A stretch of 39,933 nt of DNA from Oscillospiraceae bacterium (GTDB lineage Bacteria > Bacillota > Clostridia > Oscillospirales > Acutalibacteraceae): NCBI GenBank assembly GCA_015065795.1, contig SVPO01000005.1, positions 1 to 39,933 of the forward strand, read 5' to 3'. Under the pieces are notes generated by a model that did not search any database, had not been told where the DNA came from, and saw only the letters and a list, made by a program, of their open reading frames with translations. The translations under genes were made by a program, and so were the position numbers. Below are positions 27,046-36,183 of this stretch, piece by piece (position 1 is the stretch's first letter; every line of letters starts with the position of its first letter).

Positions 27046-27792
27046 ATGAAGCTGTATATCATTCGTCACGGAGACCCCGATTATTCCATAGATTCCCTCA
27101 CCCCCAAGGGCTGGCGAGAAGCCGAGCTGCTGGCGAACCGCATGGAGCACATCGACGCTGCTGCTTATTACTGCTCGCCCCTCGGCAGAGCGCAGGACAC
27201 CTCAAAGGAGACCATGCGCCGCATCAGCCTGCGCCGCGGACACACCGTGGAGCCGGAGACTATGCCGTGGATGCGTGAGTTTGACGCAAAGATCCCCGAT
27301 CCCGTCACCGGCAATATCCGCTCGGTGGCGTGGGATGTTATGCCTGCCTACTGGGGGCAGCGCGGCGAGCTGTTCGATGTCGAACGCTGGATGACCTCCG
27401 ACTATTTTGAGGGAACGGATATCAGGGAAAAGGTCGAAGCCGTAAACAGCGGCATTGACGGCATACTTGCCCGTCACGGGTATATCCGCGACGGCAGATT
27501 CTATCGCGCTCAGCAGCCCAACGACGACACCGTCGTGCTGTTCTGCCACTTTGGCGTGGAGTCGGTGATGCTGGGGCATCTGCTGAACATCTCCCCCTTT
27601 GCCCTGTGGCACGGATTCATCGCCCTGCCCACGGGCGTGACCGTGGTGACCACCGAGGAGCGCGAGCAGGGCATCGCCTCCTTCCGCTGCAGACGCTTCG
27701 GCGACCTTTCCCATCTGGATGCTGCCGGCGAGCCTGAGGCGTTCTCCGGACGCTTCTGCGAGACATACGACAACTGGGAGCAGCGCCACTGA
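27046..27792 (+). CDS. Histidine phosphatase (phosphoglycerate mutase-like) protein
   Basis: LYIIRHGDPDYSIDSLTPKGWREAELLANRM (RHG), YCSPLGRAQDT, LFCHFGVESVML. Confidence 0.9.
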   Translation: MKLYIIRHGDPDYSIDSLTPKGWREAELLANRMEHIDAAAYYCSPLGRAQDTSKETMRRISLRRGHTVEPETMPWMREFDAKIPDPVTGNIRSVAWDVMPAYWGQRGELFDVERWMTSDYFEGTDIREKVEAVNSGIDGILARHGYIRDGRFYRAQQPNDDTVVLFCHFGVESVMLGHLLNISPFALWHGFIALPTGVTVVTTEEREQGIASFRCRRFGDLSHLDAAGEPEAFSGRFCETYDNWEQRH

Positions 27793-27857
27793 CCTGACAC
27801 ACGCGCCGACAGATCATCGTCGGGATACAAATAACCATTTCTCCATGGAGGAAACCA

Positions 27858-29609
27858 ATGGCACTTGACGGAGCAACGCTCCACCTGCTGCGCGGTGAGC
27901 TTTCACGCCAGCTGGTGGGCGCAAGAGTAGACAAGGTACAGCAGCCCAGCCGCGAGGAGCTGGTGCTGGTCATGCGCAGCCGCGTGGGAACCTTCCGGCT
28001 GCTGATATCCGTGCGCGCGGCCTGTCCGCGAATCAACATCACACCCCAGAACATCGAAAATCCTGCCCAGCCCCCCATGTTCTGTATGCTCATGCGCAAG
28101 AAGCTGGGCGGCGCTCGGCTGGAAGCCATCCGTCAGCAGGGTATGGACCGCGTGCTGATGCTGGATTTTGAGGCGGTCAGTGAGCTGGGCGACCGCGTGC
28201 GTCTGACCATGATCGTGGAGATCATGGGGCGGTGCTCCAACGCCATTCTGGTGGACGGCGACGGCAAGATCGTTGACGCTCTCAAGCGCGTTGACGGAGC
28301 CATGAGCACCATGCGCATGATACTGCCCGGGCTGCGCTACACCGAGCCGCCGGTACAGGATAAGCTGAACATCCTCGAATGTGACACCGCGCAGCTGTGC
28401 AGCCGCATCTGCAACAGCATCGGCACGCCGCTGAGCAAGGCGTGTCTGGGTGCCATTCAGGGCATCTCCCCCATCGTCGCCCGTGAGCTTGCCCATCGGG
28501 TGTGCCCCGGTCGAGACATCCTCGTGGAGGATATGACCGACACCCTGCGCCAGAGCCTTGAATATCACATCGAGGCACTGCGCCGCACCCTCACCGAGGG
28601 CGGTCAGCCCACGCTGGTAACGGAAAACGGACGGGCGATCGATATGACCTTCCTGTCCGCCACACAGTACGGCGAAAAGGCGCAGATGACGCAGTATGAA
28701 AGCTACTCGGCGCTGCTGGATGCTTTCTGCGGCAGCCGCGACCACGCCGAGCGCATGAAGGTAAAGGAGCAGGATCTGCTCAAGCTGCTTGCCAACGCCG
28801 CCGACCGCACCGCGCGCAAGCTTGCCGCCCAGCGCAAGGAGCTGGAGGAAGCGGCGCAGCGCGATCAGCTGCGGCTGTACGGCGATCTCATCAACGCAAA
28901 CATATATCGGCTCAGCAAGGGCGACAGCTTCTGCGAGCTGGAAAACTACTTTGACCCCGAGCTTGCCACGATACGTATCATGCTCGACCCCACGCTGTCG
29001 CCATCCCAGAACGCGCAGGCGTATTACAAGGAATACCGCCGCGCGCAGACTGCCGAGGCACATCTGATCCCTCTCATCGAGCAGGGTGAGCAGGAGCTGC
29101 TGTATATCGATTCGGTCTTTGACGCGCTCAGCCGCGCGCGTACCACTGCCGAGGTGGCTGAGATCCGCGCCGAGCTGACCGACGGCGGCTACATCAAGCA
29201 TAAAACCACCGGCAAGAGCAAGCCCTCCGCTCTTTCTCAGCCCATGCGGTTTGTTTCCGACGACGGCTTTGAGATCTCCGCCGGACGCAACAACCGCCAG
29301 AACGACCGTCTCACCCTCAAGGATGCCGCCAACAGCGACACATGGTTCCACGCGGCAAAGATGCCCGGTTCTCATGTGGTGGTGCACGCCCACGGGCAGC
29401 CGGTGCCCGATTCCACCCTTGAGCAGGCTGCGATCATCGCGGCGACCTACAGCCGCGGCGCCGAACAGGGTCTGGTGCCCGTAGATTACACCCGTGTGAA
29501 GAACGTCACCCGTATGCCCGGCGGCAAACCTGGTCTGGTCAACTACGTTGAGTATCAGACGGTGTTTGTCCATCCCGATCCGCAGCTTTGCGAGCGGCTG
29601 AAGAAATAA
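27858..29609 (+). CDS. rqcH: NFACT-family ribosome quality control factor RqcH / FbpA-like
   Basis: MALDGATLHLLRGELSRQLVGARVDKVQQPSREELVL, MDRVLMLDFEA, GFEISAGRNNRQNDRLTLKDAANSDTWFHAAKMPGSHVVVHA. Confidence 0.94.
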   Translation: MALDGATLHLLRGELSRQLVGARVDKVQQPSREELVLVMRSRVGTFRLLISVRAACPRINITPQNIENPAQPPMFCMLMRKKLGGARLEAIRQQGMDRVLMLDFEAVSELGDRVRLTMIVEIMGRCSNAILVDGDGKIVDALKRVDGAMSTMRMILPGLRYTEPPVQDKLNILECDTAQLCSRICNSIGTPLSKACLGAIQGISPIVARELAHRVCPGRDILVEDMTDTLRQSLEYHIEALRRTLTEGGQPTLVTENGRAIDMTFLSATQYGEKAQMTQYESYSALLDAFCGSRDHAERMKVKEQDLLKLLANAADRTARKLAAQRKELEEAAQRDQLRLYGDLINANIYRLSKGDSFCELENYFDPELATIRIMLDPTLSPSQNAQAYYKEYRRAQTAEAHLIPLIEQGEQELLYIDSVFDALSRARTTAEVAEIRAELTDGGYIKHKTTGKSKPSALSQPMRFVSDDGFEISAGRNNRQNDRLTLKDAANSDTWFHAAKMPGSHVVVHAHGQPVPDSTLEQAAIIAATYSRGAEQGLVPVDYTRVKNVTRMPGGKPGLVNYVEYQTVFVHPDPQLCERLKK

Positions 29610-29624
29610 TCAGAGGTGAAAAAC

Positions 29625-30419
29625 ATGGCAAACAAGGAAAACAGCGCCCTTGCACAGGCGCTGACGAGATATCTCGACTGCCCCTGCACCTACTACGCGC
29701 CAATGCGTGACGACGATCCGCTGATGGAGGCCTTCCGCGAAGCACAGCAGCGAGGCAAAGAGCAGGGATTTACTCCCGTAATCGTTGCGGCAGACGACGA
29801 CGTGCTGATGGAAGCTCTTGTATGCGCGACGGACAGTGCAGTTGAGGGAGAGGATTATGCCTTCGACATCGAAGCTGTGCGTGCTTTCCGCCGCGGCGTG
29901 CTGTCCGACGGAATCGCTGACAGTGACGAAGTGTTCGGGCGTATGTTCGCCGTGCGTGAAGCCGAGTGCGAGGCAGACGGTGAGGATTACGGCTTTGACG
30001 GATGCATCGCCGACAGCGCGGAGCTGCCCGAGATCGAGGATCGCTTCTTTGGCTACTGGGACTACGCCTCGAAGAAAACCATGCCGGTGATCATCGCAGA
30101 GATCCCCACCGACAAGCCATGGGAGATCTTTGCGTGGCTGCCCTTTGGCGGCTGGAACGAATGTCCCGATGCTGCCGATATGATGGCGGTAAGCAAAAGC
30201 TGGTACGACCGCTACGGCGCGGTGCCGTCGGTGATCACCCACGATGTGCTGGATTACGAGCTTTCTCGTTCGGTACCCGTGACCGACGCCATGCGGCTTG
30301 CCCGTGAGCAGTTCGGTTTCTGCCCAGATGTTATCTACAGCGCCGAGGAGGATTTCACCGCAGGTACCCTTGCGGCATCGCTGATGAAAGCCCGCTTCTG
30401 GACATTCTGGTGGGATTGA
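29625..30419 (+). CDS. DUF4253 domain protein
   Basis: C-terminal WEIFAWLPFGGWNECPDAADMMAVSKSWYDRYGAVPSVITHDVLDYELSRSVP...AREQFGFCPDVI, resembling DUF4253. Confidence 0.72.
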   Translation: MANKENSALAQALTRYLDCPCTYYAPMRDDDPLMEAFREAQQRGKEQGFTPVIVAADDDVLMEALVCATDSAVEGEDYAFDIEAVRAFRRGVLSDGIADSDEVFGRMFAVREAECEADGEDYGFDGCIADSAELPEIEDRFFGYWDYASKKTMPVIIAEIPTDKPWEIFAWLPFGGWNECPDAADMMAVSKSWYDRYGAVPSVITHDVLDYELSRSVPVTDAMRLAREQFGFCPDVIYSAEEDFTAGTLAASLMKARFWTFWWD

Positions 30420-30434
30420 TTGATACAACAGAAC

Positions 30435-30475
30435 AACCCGTCCGTGATCATGCGACCGCGGACGGGTTTCTTTGT
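30435..30475. terminator. Bidirectional Rho-independent terminator
   Basis: aacccgtccg ... cggacgggtt followed by T-rich sequence. Confidence 0.75.
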
Positions 30476-30484
30476 TATCGGTGA

Positions 30485-32509
30485 TTATTCAAATTTTCGG
30501 GAAAGCACGCCGCCTGCAACACCCACTCTGCCGCCGCCGAGGAGGAGCTCCTTCACCTTGCGCTGCAGGGTGGTGTTCACGGGCAGGTCTGCAGGATCTA
30601 CATTCTTCTGCTGTTCCTCGGTGAGCCTGAACACCCATTCAAGCACGTCATCAGGCTCGGGATCGACCTCGAGAATGTCAAAGGCGTTCTGAAAGCGGAT
30701 GATATTCGAGCTCTCCGGCAGCATATCTCTCAGCACCGGAGCCAGCAGCCAGCTGGAGCACACCATCGGTGCTTCCGCCCACTGAGGATACCATTCATCA
30801 ATAAACTCCCTCGCCTGCCCAACGGACGCATTGAGCCTGTCGGCGGTCATATCGGCATCTGAGGGAATGTGCAGGTCGATAATATACCTTCCCTCGTGCT
30901 GACGCATTTCGTATTCCAGCTCGCCTATGCGCAGCAGCTGGGCATTTGCCTGACGGGTGGTCCAGAAGTCGCGGTCAAAGCCGTATTCTCCCGTGGACGC
31001 ATGATATTCACCCACAAATCTGGTGAAGGCTTTCATGGTGTTCAGCCAGATATCTTCGGGGATGTTCTCCCACGGGCAGCCCTCATCGCGGTTGTCGATG
31101 GCAGCCAGCAGATGCGCAGCCAGCTTGTCGGCACCGTTGGTGACATCGCTGGAGTATTCGCCGCTGTAGTCGGGAAGATCTTTCCACGCGTGGTCCATGA
31201 CCTGCATGGCAAACTCCCGGGGCATATCTATCTGAACAAGGAGCTTTTCCATCTCCTCCTGCTGCAGCAGACGGATTTCTTCTTCCTCCGCACGTCTGGA
31301 CTGCCGGGAATATCGAAGATAGTAATCGTGCTTACGGTCGGCATCGGCGTCCTCGGGCGACAGCTTCCAGTCCTTTTCCGGAGCAAACTCAAGCCCCAGC
31401 TCGGATATCTCCTGGCGTAGTGCTTTCAGCTCTGCGGTGAAGTCTTCCCATGCGGCGCATTTGTCCGCCATCTTCAGCGCCATTGCCGGCAGTCTGGGGA
31501 ACAGCAGATACGCGGCGCGGTCGATGTTGGTGATGCGCTCGGTCCACAGCATACACTCCCAGCCTATGAGCCTGTCCTCGCAGCCGACGGCATAGGAAGG
31601 GGTGCGCGCCATGTTCCGGATATGCTCCACGTCGATGGACGAATATGGATAGTCGAAATAGAAATCATCCAGATCGGAGCGGATGACTCTGCCCCCTGCC
31701 TGCATGAACTCGGCAGTCTCTTTGTCGTTGCCCAGCCAGTGGTGTACGATGAAGTGCTGTGGCAGGATACCTCCTGCGAGGCAGTCGTTGTAGACGATGG
31801 TGCTTCTGCCATGCTGAGCGAGGAATTCGCCGATGGTGAGCACCAGCCAGCGCTGCAGCTCCTCCTCATTTGCCAGCCCCTCATCGCGCATACGCTTCTG
31901 GCAGTCGGGGCAGCGGCGCCAGTGCAGCTTGAGTGCTTCGTCGCCGCCGATATGCACTGCAGGATACGGGAACAGCCCGATGATCTCCGTAAGGATGTCC
32001 TTGAAGAAACCAATGGCATCGTCTCTGCCTGCGCAGATGAGATTGGGGAATATGCCGCCGTCGCAGCGCAGAGCGTAGCTGTAGGGCTGATCGATGATCT
32101 CCTCGTTTCCGTCACGGAGGATGGTTCTCCGGCAGCCGTATTCGGGATAGGCGGTGAGCATGGCGCTGGCGTGTCCCGGCAGCTCGATCTCGGGAATGAC
32201 GTCGATGCCGCACTCAGCGGCAAAGGCGACGATCTCTTTCACCTGCTCCTGCGTGTAGAAGCCGCAGTTGTTTTCCGTCTGCGACACATTGCCGAAATAC
32301 GAATTGCCGCGCACCGAACCGACCTCGGTCAGATGGGGATATTTCTTTATCTCCACGCGCCACGCCTGATCGTCGGCAAGGTGCCAGTGCATAATGTTAA
32401 GGCCGCATAACTGTGCGGCTTTCAGCAGGCGTTTGATATTCTCCACGGGCATGAAGTGGCGGCTGACATCCAGCATGAAGCCGCGGTGGGGATGCGGTGA
32501 GCTGCTCAT
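30485..32509 (-). CDS. Glycoside hydrolase family 20 (beta-N-acetylhexosaminidase-like)
   Basis: GFMLDVSRHFMPVENIKRLL, LNIMHWHLADDQAWRVEIKKYP, DVIPEIELPGHASAML, HIGGDEALK catalytic DE pair. Confidence 0.93.
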   Translation of the reverse strand: MSSSPHPHRGFMLDVSRHFMPVENIKRLLKAAQLCGLNIMHWHLADDQAWRVEIKKYPHLTEVGSVRGNSYFGNVSQTENNCGFYTQEQVKEIVAFAAECGIDVIPEIELPGHASAMLTAYPEYGCRRTILRDGNEEIIDQPYSYALRCDGGIFPNLICAGRDDAIGFFKDILTEIIGLFPYPAVHIGGDEALKLHWRRCPDCQKRMRDEGLANEEELQRWLVLTIGEFLAQHGRSTIVYNDCLAGGILPQHFIVHHWLGNDKETAEFMQAGGRVIRSDLDDFYFDYPYSSIDVEHIRNMARTPSYAVGCEDRLIGWECMLWTERITNIDRAAYLLFPRLPAMALKMADKCAAWEDFTAELKALRQEISELGLEFAPEKDWKLSPEDADADRKHDYYLRYSRQSRRAEEEEIRLLQQEEMEKLLVQIDMPREFAMQVMDHAWKDLPDYSGEYSSDVTNGADKLAAHLLAAIDNRDEGCPWENIPEDIWLNTMKAFTRFVGEYHASTGEYGFDRDFWTTRQANAQLLRIGELEYEMRQHEGRYIIDLHIPSDADMTADRLNASVGQAREFIDEWYPQWAEAPMVCSSWLLAPVLRDMLPESSNIIRFQNAFDILEVDPEPDDVLEWVFRLTEEQQKNVDPADLPVNTTLQRKVKELLLGGGRVGVAGGVLSRKFE

Positions 32510-32531
32510 TTGTACTCCTCCTGACGCAAGC

Positions 32532-32563
32532 GGTATATTATCATTATACCAGCCGCAGGCACA
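32532..32563 (-). promoter_or_regulatory. Promoter of the GH20 gene with an overlapping palindrome ggtata-N7-tatacc
   Basis: Minus strand TTGATT-N16-TATAAT; inverted repeat 32532-32550 covers the -10. Confidence 0.5.
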
Positions 32564-32670
32564 AAATCAACCGCAAGCATTCGGCAAGCAGGTGATTGAA
32601 CAGACAATATGGTCGACGCACTATACGAACAAACAGGCGACAAGCAGAGCATGGATGTTCGGTGACAGCA

Positions 32671-32704
32671 AAAAGACCTGCACCCGGGATGGATGCAGGT
32701 CTTT
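32671..32704 (-). terminator. Terminator of the rplM-rpsI operon
   Basis: Minus strand aaagacctgca ... tgcaggtcttttt. Confidence 0.8.
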
Positions 32705-32723
32705 GCAAACGAAGATAAAGTAA

Positions 32724-33125
32724 TTATCTCTTGGAGAACTGAGGAGCACGACGAGCGGCCTTGAGACCGTACTTCTTTCTCTCCTTCATTCTGGGGTCAC
32801 GGGTCAGGAAGCCGGCCTTCTTGAGAGCGGAACGATACTTCTCAGAATCGAACTGCAGGAGGGCACGGGAGATGCCGTGACGGATAGCACCAGCCTGGCC
32901 GGTGACGCCGCCGCCGGTAACACGGCAGACGATGTCAAACTGCTCACCGGTCTTGGTGAGCTCCAGGGGCTGACGGACGATCAGCTTGAGGGTCTCAAGT
33001 CCGAAATAATCGTCCATGGTGCGGTTATTGATGGTTACACGACCGGTACCGGGATAAAGACGGACGCGGGCGACAGAGGACTTTCTGCGGCCGGTGCCGT
33101 AGTAATATGTGCCTTTCTCGTACAT
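32724..33125 (-). CDS. rpsI: 30S ribosomal protein S9
   Basis: [34 protein letters not shown] ... [14 protein letters not shown]. Confidence 0.99.
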   Translation of the reverse strand: MYEKGTYYYGTGRRKSSVARVRLYPGTGRVTINNRTMDDYFGLETLKLIVRQPLELTKTGEQFDIVCRVTGGGVTGQAGAIRHGISRALLQFDSEKYRSALKKAGFLTRDPRMKERKKYGLKAARRAPQFSKR

Positions 33126-33143
33126 TGTAAAAGTCCCTCCTTA

Positions 33144-33569
33144 TCAGTTCCAGGCTACGGGCTTCTGGGCCTCGTGCTTGTGGTTCTCACCGGCGTAGAC
33201 ACGCAGGCGGGTCAGAGCCTTGCGGCCCTGGCTGGTGTGGGGAAGCATTCCCTGAACAGCCATCATCATGGCGCGCTCGGGACGGGACTTCATCAGAGAA
33301 CCGGCCTTGACAGCCTTGAGGTGACCGATGTAACCGGAATGACGATAGTAGATCTTCTTCTCCAGCTTGCGGCCGGTCAGAACGGCCTTGCTGCAGTTGA
33401 TGATGATGACATGATCGCCGCAGTCAACGTGGGGAACGAAGATGGGCTTGTGCTTACCGCGGAGCAGAACGGCAGCCTGAGCGGCAACGCGGCCGAGGGG
33501 CTTACCGGCAGCATCGAGAACATACCAGCTGCGCTCGATAGCTTCGGATTTGGGCATATAAGTGCTCAT
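33144..33569 (-). CDS. rplM: 50S ribosomal protein L13
   Basis: RSWYVLDAAGKPLGRVAAQAAVLLRGKHKPIFVPHVDCGDHVIIINCSKAVLTGRKLEKKIYYRHSGYIGHLK. Confidence 0.99.
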   Translation of the reverse strand: MSTYMPKSEAIERSWYVLDAAGKPLGRVAAQAAVLLRGKHKPIFVPHVDCGDHVIIINCSKAVLTGRKLEKKIYYRHSGYIGHLKAVKAGSLMKSRPERAMMMAVQGMLPHTSQGRKALTRLRVYAGENHKHEAQKPVAWN

Positions 33570-33614
33570 TGCTTTTTTCCTCCATAAGTATTGATCTTTT
33601 CAGTCGCAAGGCAC

Positions 33615-33643
33615 ATGATATCAAACCTCGCAGGCAAAGTCAA
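33615..33643 (-). promoter_or_regulatory. Promoter of rplM-rpsI
   Basis: Minus strand TTGACT-N17-TATCAT. Confidence 0.7.
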
Positions 33644-33680
33644 GCATAAAATCGCCATTTCCGCAGAAAAATCGGTGATA

Positions 33681-33725
33681 TCTCTCTCACGCTCTCTCAT
33701 GCTCCCTCATGCTCTCTCATGCTCC
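33681..33725. repeat. 10-bp tandem repeat (GCTCTCTCAT-like, about 4.5 copies)
   Basis: tctctctcac gctctctcat gctccctcat gctctctcat gctcc. Confidence 0.9.
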
Positions 33726-33750
33726 AAACGCAAATCACAGCTTGTGCGGT

Positions 33751-34617
33751 TCACAGTTCCCACCGCGGAATGAATTCTCCGGTGGAGGATCCGCGTTCCT
33801 GCATGAAACCTTCCAGATCCAGCTCTTCCATGCGCGCACACACCTTATCATATTCCCGTGCGGTTATCTTCCGGTCCAGCTCGGGATAGCGCGGATCGCT
33901 CACCACAGGCGTATACTGGCTCATGAGGCTGACCGGCACTCCCGGCAGTTCTTCCGCAACGCGCTCGAGGGCTGCTATGGAATTCTTCACATTGAGGGGC
34001 AGCACCAGATGACGGACGATCATGCCTTTTCTGAGCATACCGTCGCAGTCGCAGATATTCTCCGGCTGGCTGGCGCGCATGAGCCTGAGCGCCTTCATTG
34101 CCGTTTCGGGATAATCGGGGGCGGCACTGTATTTTTCCGCAGGCGCACTGAGGGCGTATTTGTAATCGGGCAGCCAGATGTCCACCCACGGCGCAAGCAT
34201 TTCCACCGCTTCTTCCGTCTCATAGCCGCCGCTGTTCCACACTATGGGCACGGAAGGTCTGCGGACTTTCAGCGCGGCGATGATCTGAGGGATAAAATGG
34301 GTGCCGGTAACGAAATTGATATTGTGCACGCCCTGTTCTTCAAGGTCGGACATTATCCGCACAAGCTCCTGAGGCGATATCTCCCTGCCCACCGTTCCGC
34401 TGCGTGAGATATCGTGATTCTGGCAGAACACGCATCCGAGAGAACAGCCGCAGAAGAAGATGGTGCCCGAGCCCTTCGAGCCGCTTATGGGCGGTTCCTC
34501 CCACATATGCGGCGCTGCACGGGCGATGCGCATGGTGTCGGAGGCGCAGCAGAATCCGACTGAACCGCCGCTGCGTTCCGCGCCGCAGCCACGGGGGCAC
34601 AGATTGCAGCCGCTCAC
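33751..34617 (-). CDS. Radical SAM protein (PflA-like activating-enzyme type)
   Basis: CNLCPRGC N-terminal motif, CGCSLGCVFCQNHDIS (CxxxCxxC), VWNSGGYE, DIWLPDYKY; GTG start with ggagg RBS. Confidence 0.9.
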   Translation of the reverse strand: MSGCNLCPRGCGAERSGGSVGFCCASDTMRIARAAPHMWEEPPISGSKGSGTIFFCGCSLGCVFCQNHDISRSGTVGREISPQELVRIMSDLEEQGVHNINFVTGTHFIPQIIAALKVRRPSVPIVWNSGGYETEEAVEMLAPWVDIWLPDYKYALSAPAEKYSAAPDYPETAMKALRLMRASQPENICDCDGMLRKGMIVRHLVLPLNVKNSIAALERVAEELPGVPVSLMSQYTPVVSDPRYPELDRKITAREYDKVCARMEELDLEGFMQERGSSTGEFIPRWEL

Positions 34618-35132
34618 TGTACGCCGCCTCCGTTCAGGGCATCCTGCACGGCAAGGAGAAGGATCTTGTCCGTTGGCTGGGTACCGATGCTGTCGTCACC
34701 CGTCTCCAGTGACTGGGCGGCAATGATCGCGTCGAACACCGTCAGGACGCGTTCTGTGTCGATGCCTGCATAGCTGTCCAGCGTGATGCTGATGATGTAT
34801 CCGCCGGCAACGTCAACACTCACTGACGCCCCCATATCCGAGGCGGAATAGCTGCCGGTGTACAGACCGTCCGCTTTGTTGGAGGGCATGATGTCGCCGG
34901 TCTGCAGCTCCATCACCAGTCCGTCGTTGACGCGATCCACGAAGCTGCTGATGAGCATCACCGCCGCGATCAGTGACACCACTGCCACCGCCAGGACGTA
35001 CACCCATCTGCCCACAGGCTTTCTTCTGATCTTTTCAGCGGCTTCCTCGCCGCTCTCTGTCGGCATTTCCACCGCGCCGGAACGCACGTCGTCGCTGTTG
35101 AAGCCAAAGATGCTGCTGTTTTTTTCGCTCAT
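34614..35132 (-). CDS. Single-TM protein with FMN-binding-like extracytoplasmic domain
   Basis: TM WVYVLAVAVVSLIAAVMLISSF; DGLYTGSYSASDMGASVSVDVAGGYIISITLDSY...ETERVL-type FMN_bind pattern; GTGA overlap with the radical SAM gene. Confidence 0.72.
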   Translation of the reverse strand: MSEKNSSIFGFNSDDVRSGAVEMPTESGEEAAEKIRRKPVGRWVYVLAVAVVSLIAAVMLISSFVDRVNDGLVMELQTGDIMPSNKADGLYTGSYSASDMGASVSVDVAGGYIISITLDSYAGIDTERVLTVFDAIIAAQSLETGDDSIGTQPTDKILLLAVQDALNGGGVQ

Positions 35133-35162
35133 AACAAAACCTCTTTTTTCGTGACGCGCAGG

Positions 35163-35191
35163 TTGTCCGCCGCGCGAAAATATGTTATAAT
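35163..35191 (+). promoter_or_regulatory. Promoter for the PHP-domain gene
   Basis: TTGTCC-N17-TATAAT. Confidence 0.5.
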
Positions 35192-35259
35192 ATAATGTGA
35201 ATACGTATTTGTACGCACAAACGGTCGGATGACCGCAGAGTAACGGAGGTGACCCACTG

Positions 35260-36075
35260 ATGGATATGAGCCGTATCGTAGACTGCCACAACCACAGCTG
35301 CCGCTCCTTTGACGGCGTGCCGTCGGTGATGTGGCTGGCACGGACCGCCGCCGAGCGCGGACTGGGCGGCATCGCCATAACCGATCACTGCGAGATAAAC
35401 GTTCAGGGAAAGGAAAAGCTCTGGAGCTTCCGCCGCCTGCGCAAGTCGGCGCAGGAAGCCCTTCGCGCCCGTGAAAAGGGATTCAATGTGCTGTGCGGCG
35501 TGGAGCTGGGTCAGCCCACCTATCATCCCGAGACGGCAAAGCGAGTGCCGGACATCGCCGATTATGACATCGTGCTTGGGTCGATACATTATCTCCGTGA
35601 CGGCAGGGATTTTTATTATCTGAAATATACCGACGGTTCGTGCGACCCTGCAAAGATATATGACCAGTATCTTGATGAGGTGCTGAGGATGGCGGAGGAG
35701 AGCGATTTCGACGTTCTTGCCCATCTTACCTATCCCCTGAGATACATATACGGACGGGATCGCGTGCAGCTGGACATGACCCGTTACGAGGAGAAATACA
35801 CCCGGATACTCACCACGCTTGTTCAGCGCGGCAAGGCGCTGGAGATCAACACCTCCGGCACCCGGCGCGAAAACGGATTTCTGATGCCCGACACACGTCT
35901 GGTGAGGAAGTTCCGCGAGCTGGGCGGCAAGCATATCACTCTGGGCAGCGACACCCACAAGCCCGACCAGATAGCCGCAGGGCTGACGGAGGGAGCACGT
36001 CAGGCTCTCGCCGCCGGATTCACCGAGGCGGTGTATTTCCGCAACCGCCAGCCGGTGTCATACCGTCTGAACTGA
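35260..36075 (+). CDS. PHP-domain histidinol-phosphatase-like protein
   Basis: IVDCHNHSCRSFDG, GGIAITDHCEIN, LCGVELGQP, DIVLGSIHYL, DVLAHLTYP, HITLGSDTHKPDQIA. Confidence 0.92.
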   Translation: MDMSRIVDCHNHSCRSFDGVPSVMWLARTAAERGLGGIAITDHCEINVQGKEKLWSFRRLRKSAQEALRAREKGFNVLCGVELGQPTYHPETAKRVPDIADYDIVLGSIHYLRDGRDFYYLKYTDGSCDPAKIYDQYLDEVLRMAEESDFDVLAHLTYPLRYIYGRDRVQLDMTRYEEKYTRILTTLVQRGKALEINTSGTRRENGFLMPDTRLVRKFRELGGKHITLGSDTHKPDQIAAGLTEGARQALAAGFTEAVYFRNRQPVSYRLN

Positions 36076-36183
36076 AGCTATATCAATTGTATATCGGAAT
36101 TATAGCACGTCCCAGTAAAAAAGCCAACTGTATTCAGCTTTTTCGATTCCTGCCCTCACGGGCACATTCTCAAGGAGACATCT

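Noticed and set aside
27903-29573. 556-aa minus-strand ORF antisense to rqcH
   Set aside because: Same codon-bias artefact opposite a clear NFACT gene.
33661-33730. CRISPR-like short repeat array
   Set aside because: 10-bp directly adjoining repeats with no spacers; a simple tandem repeat.
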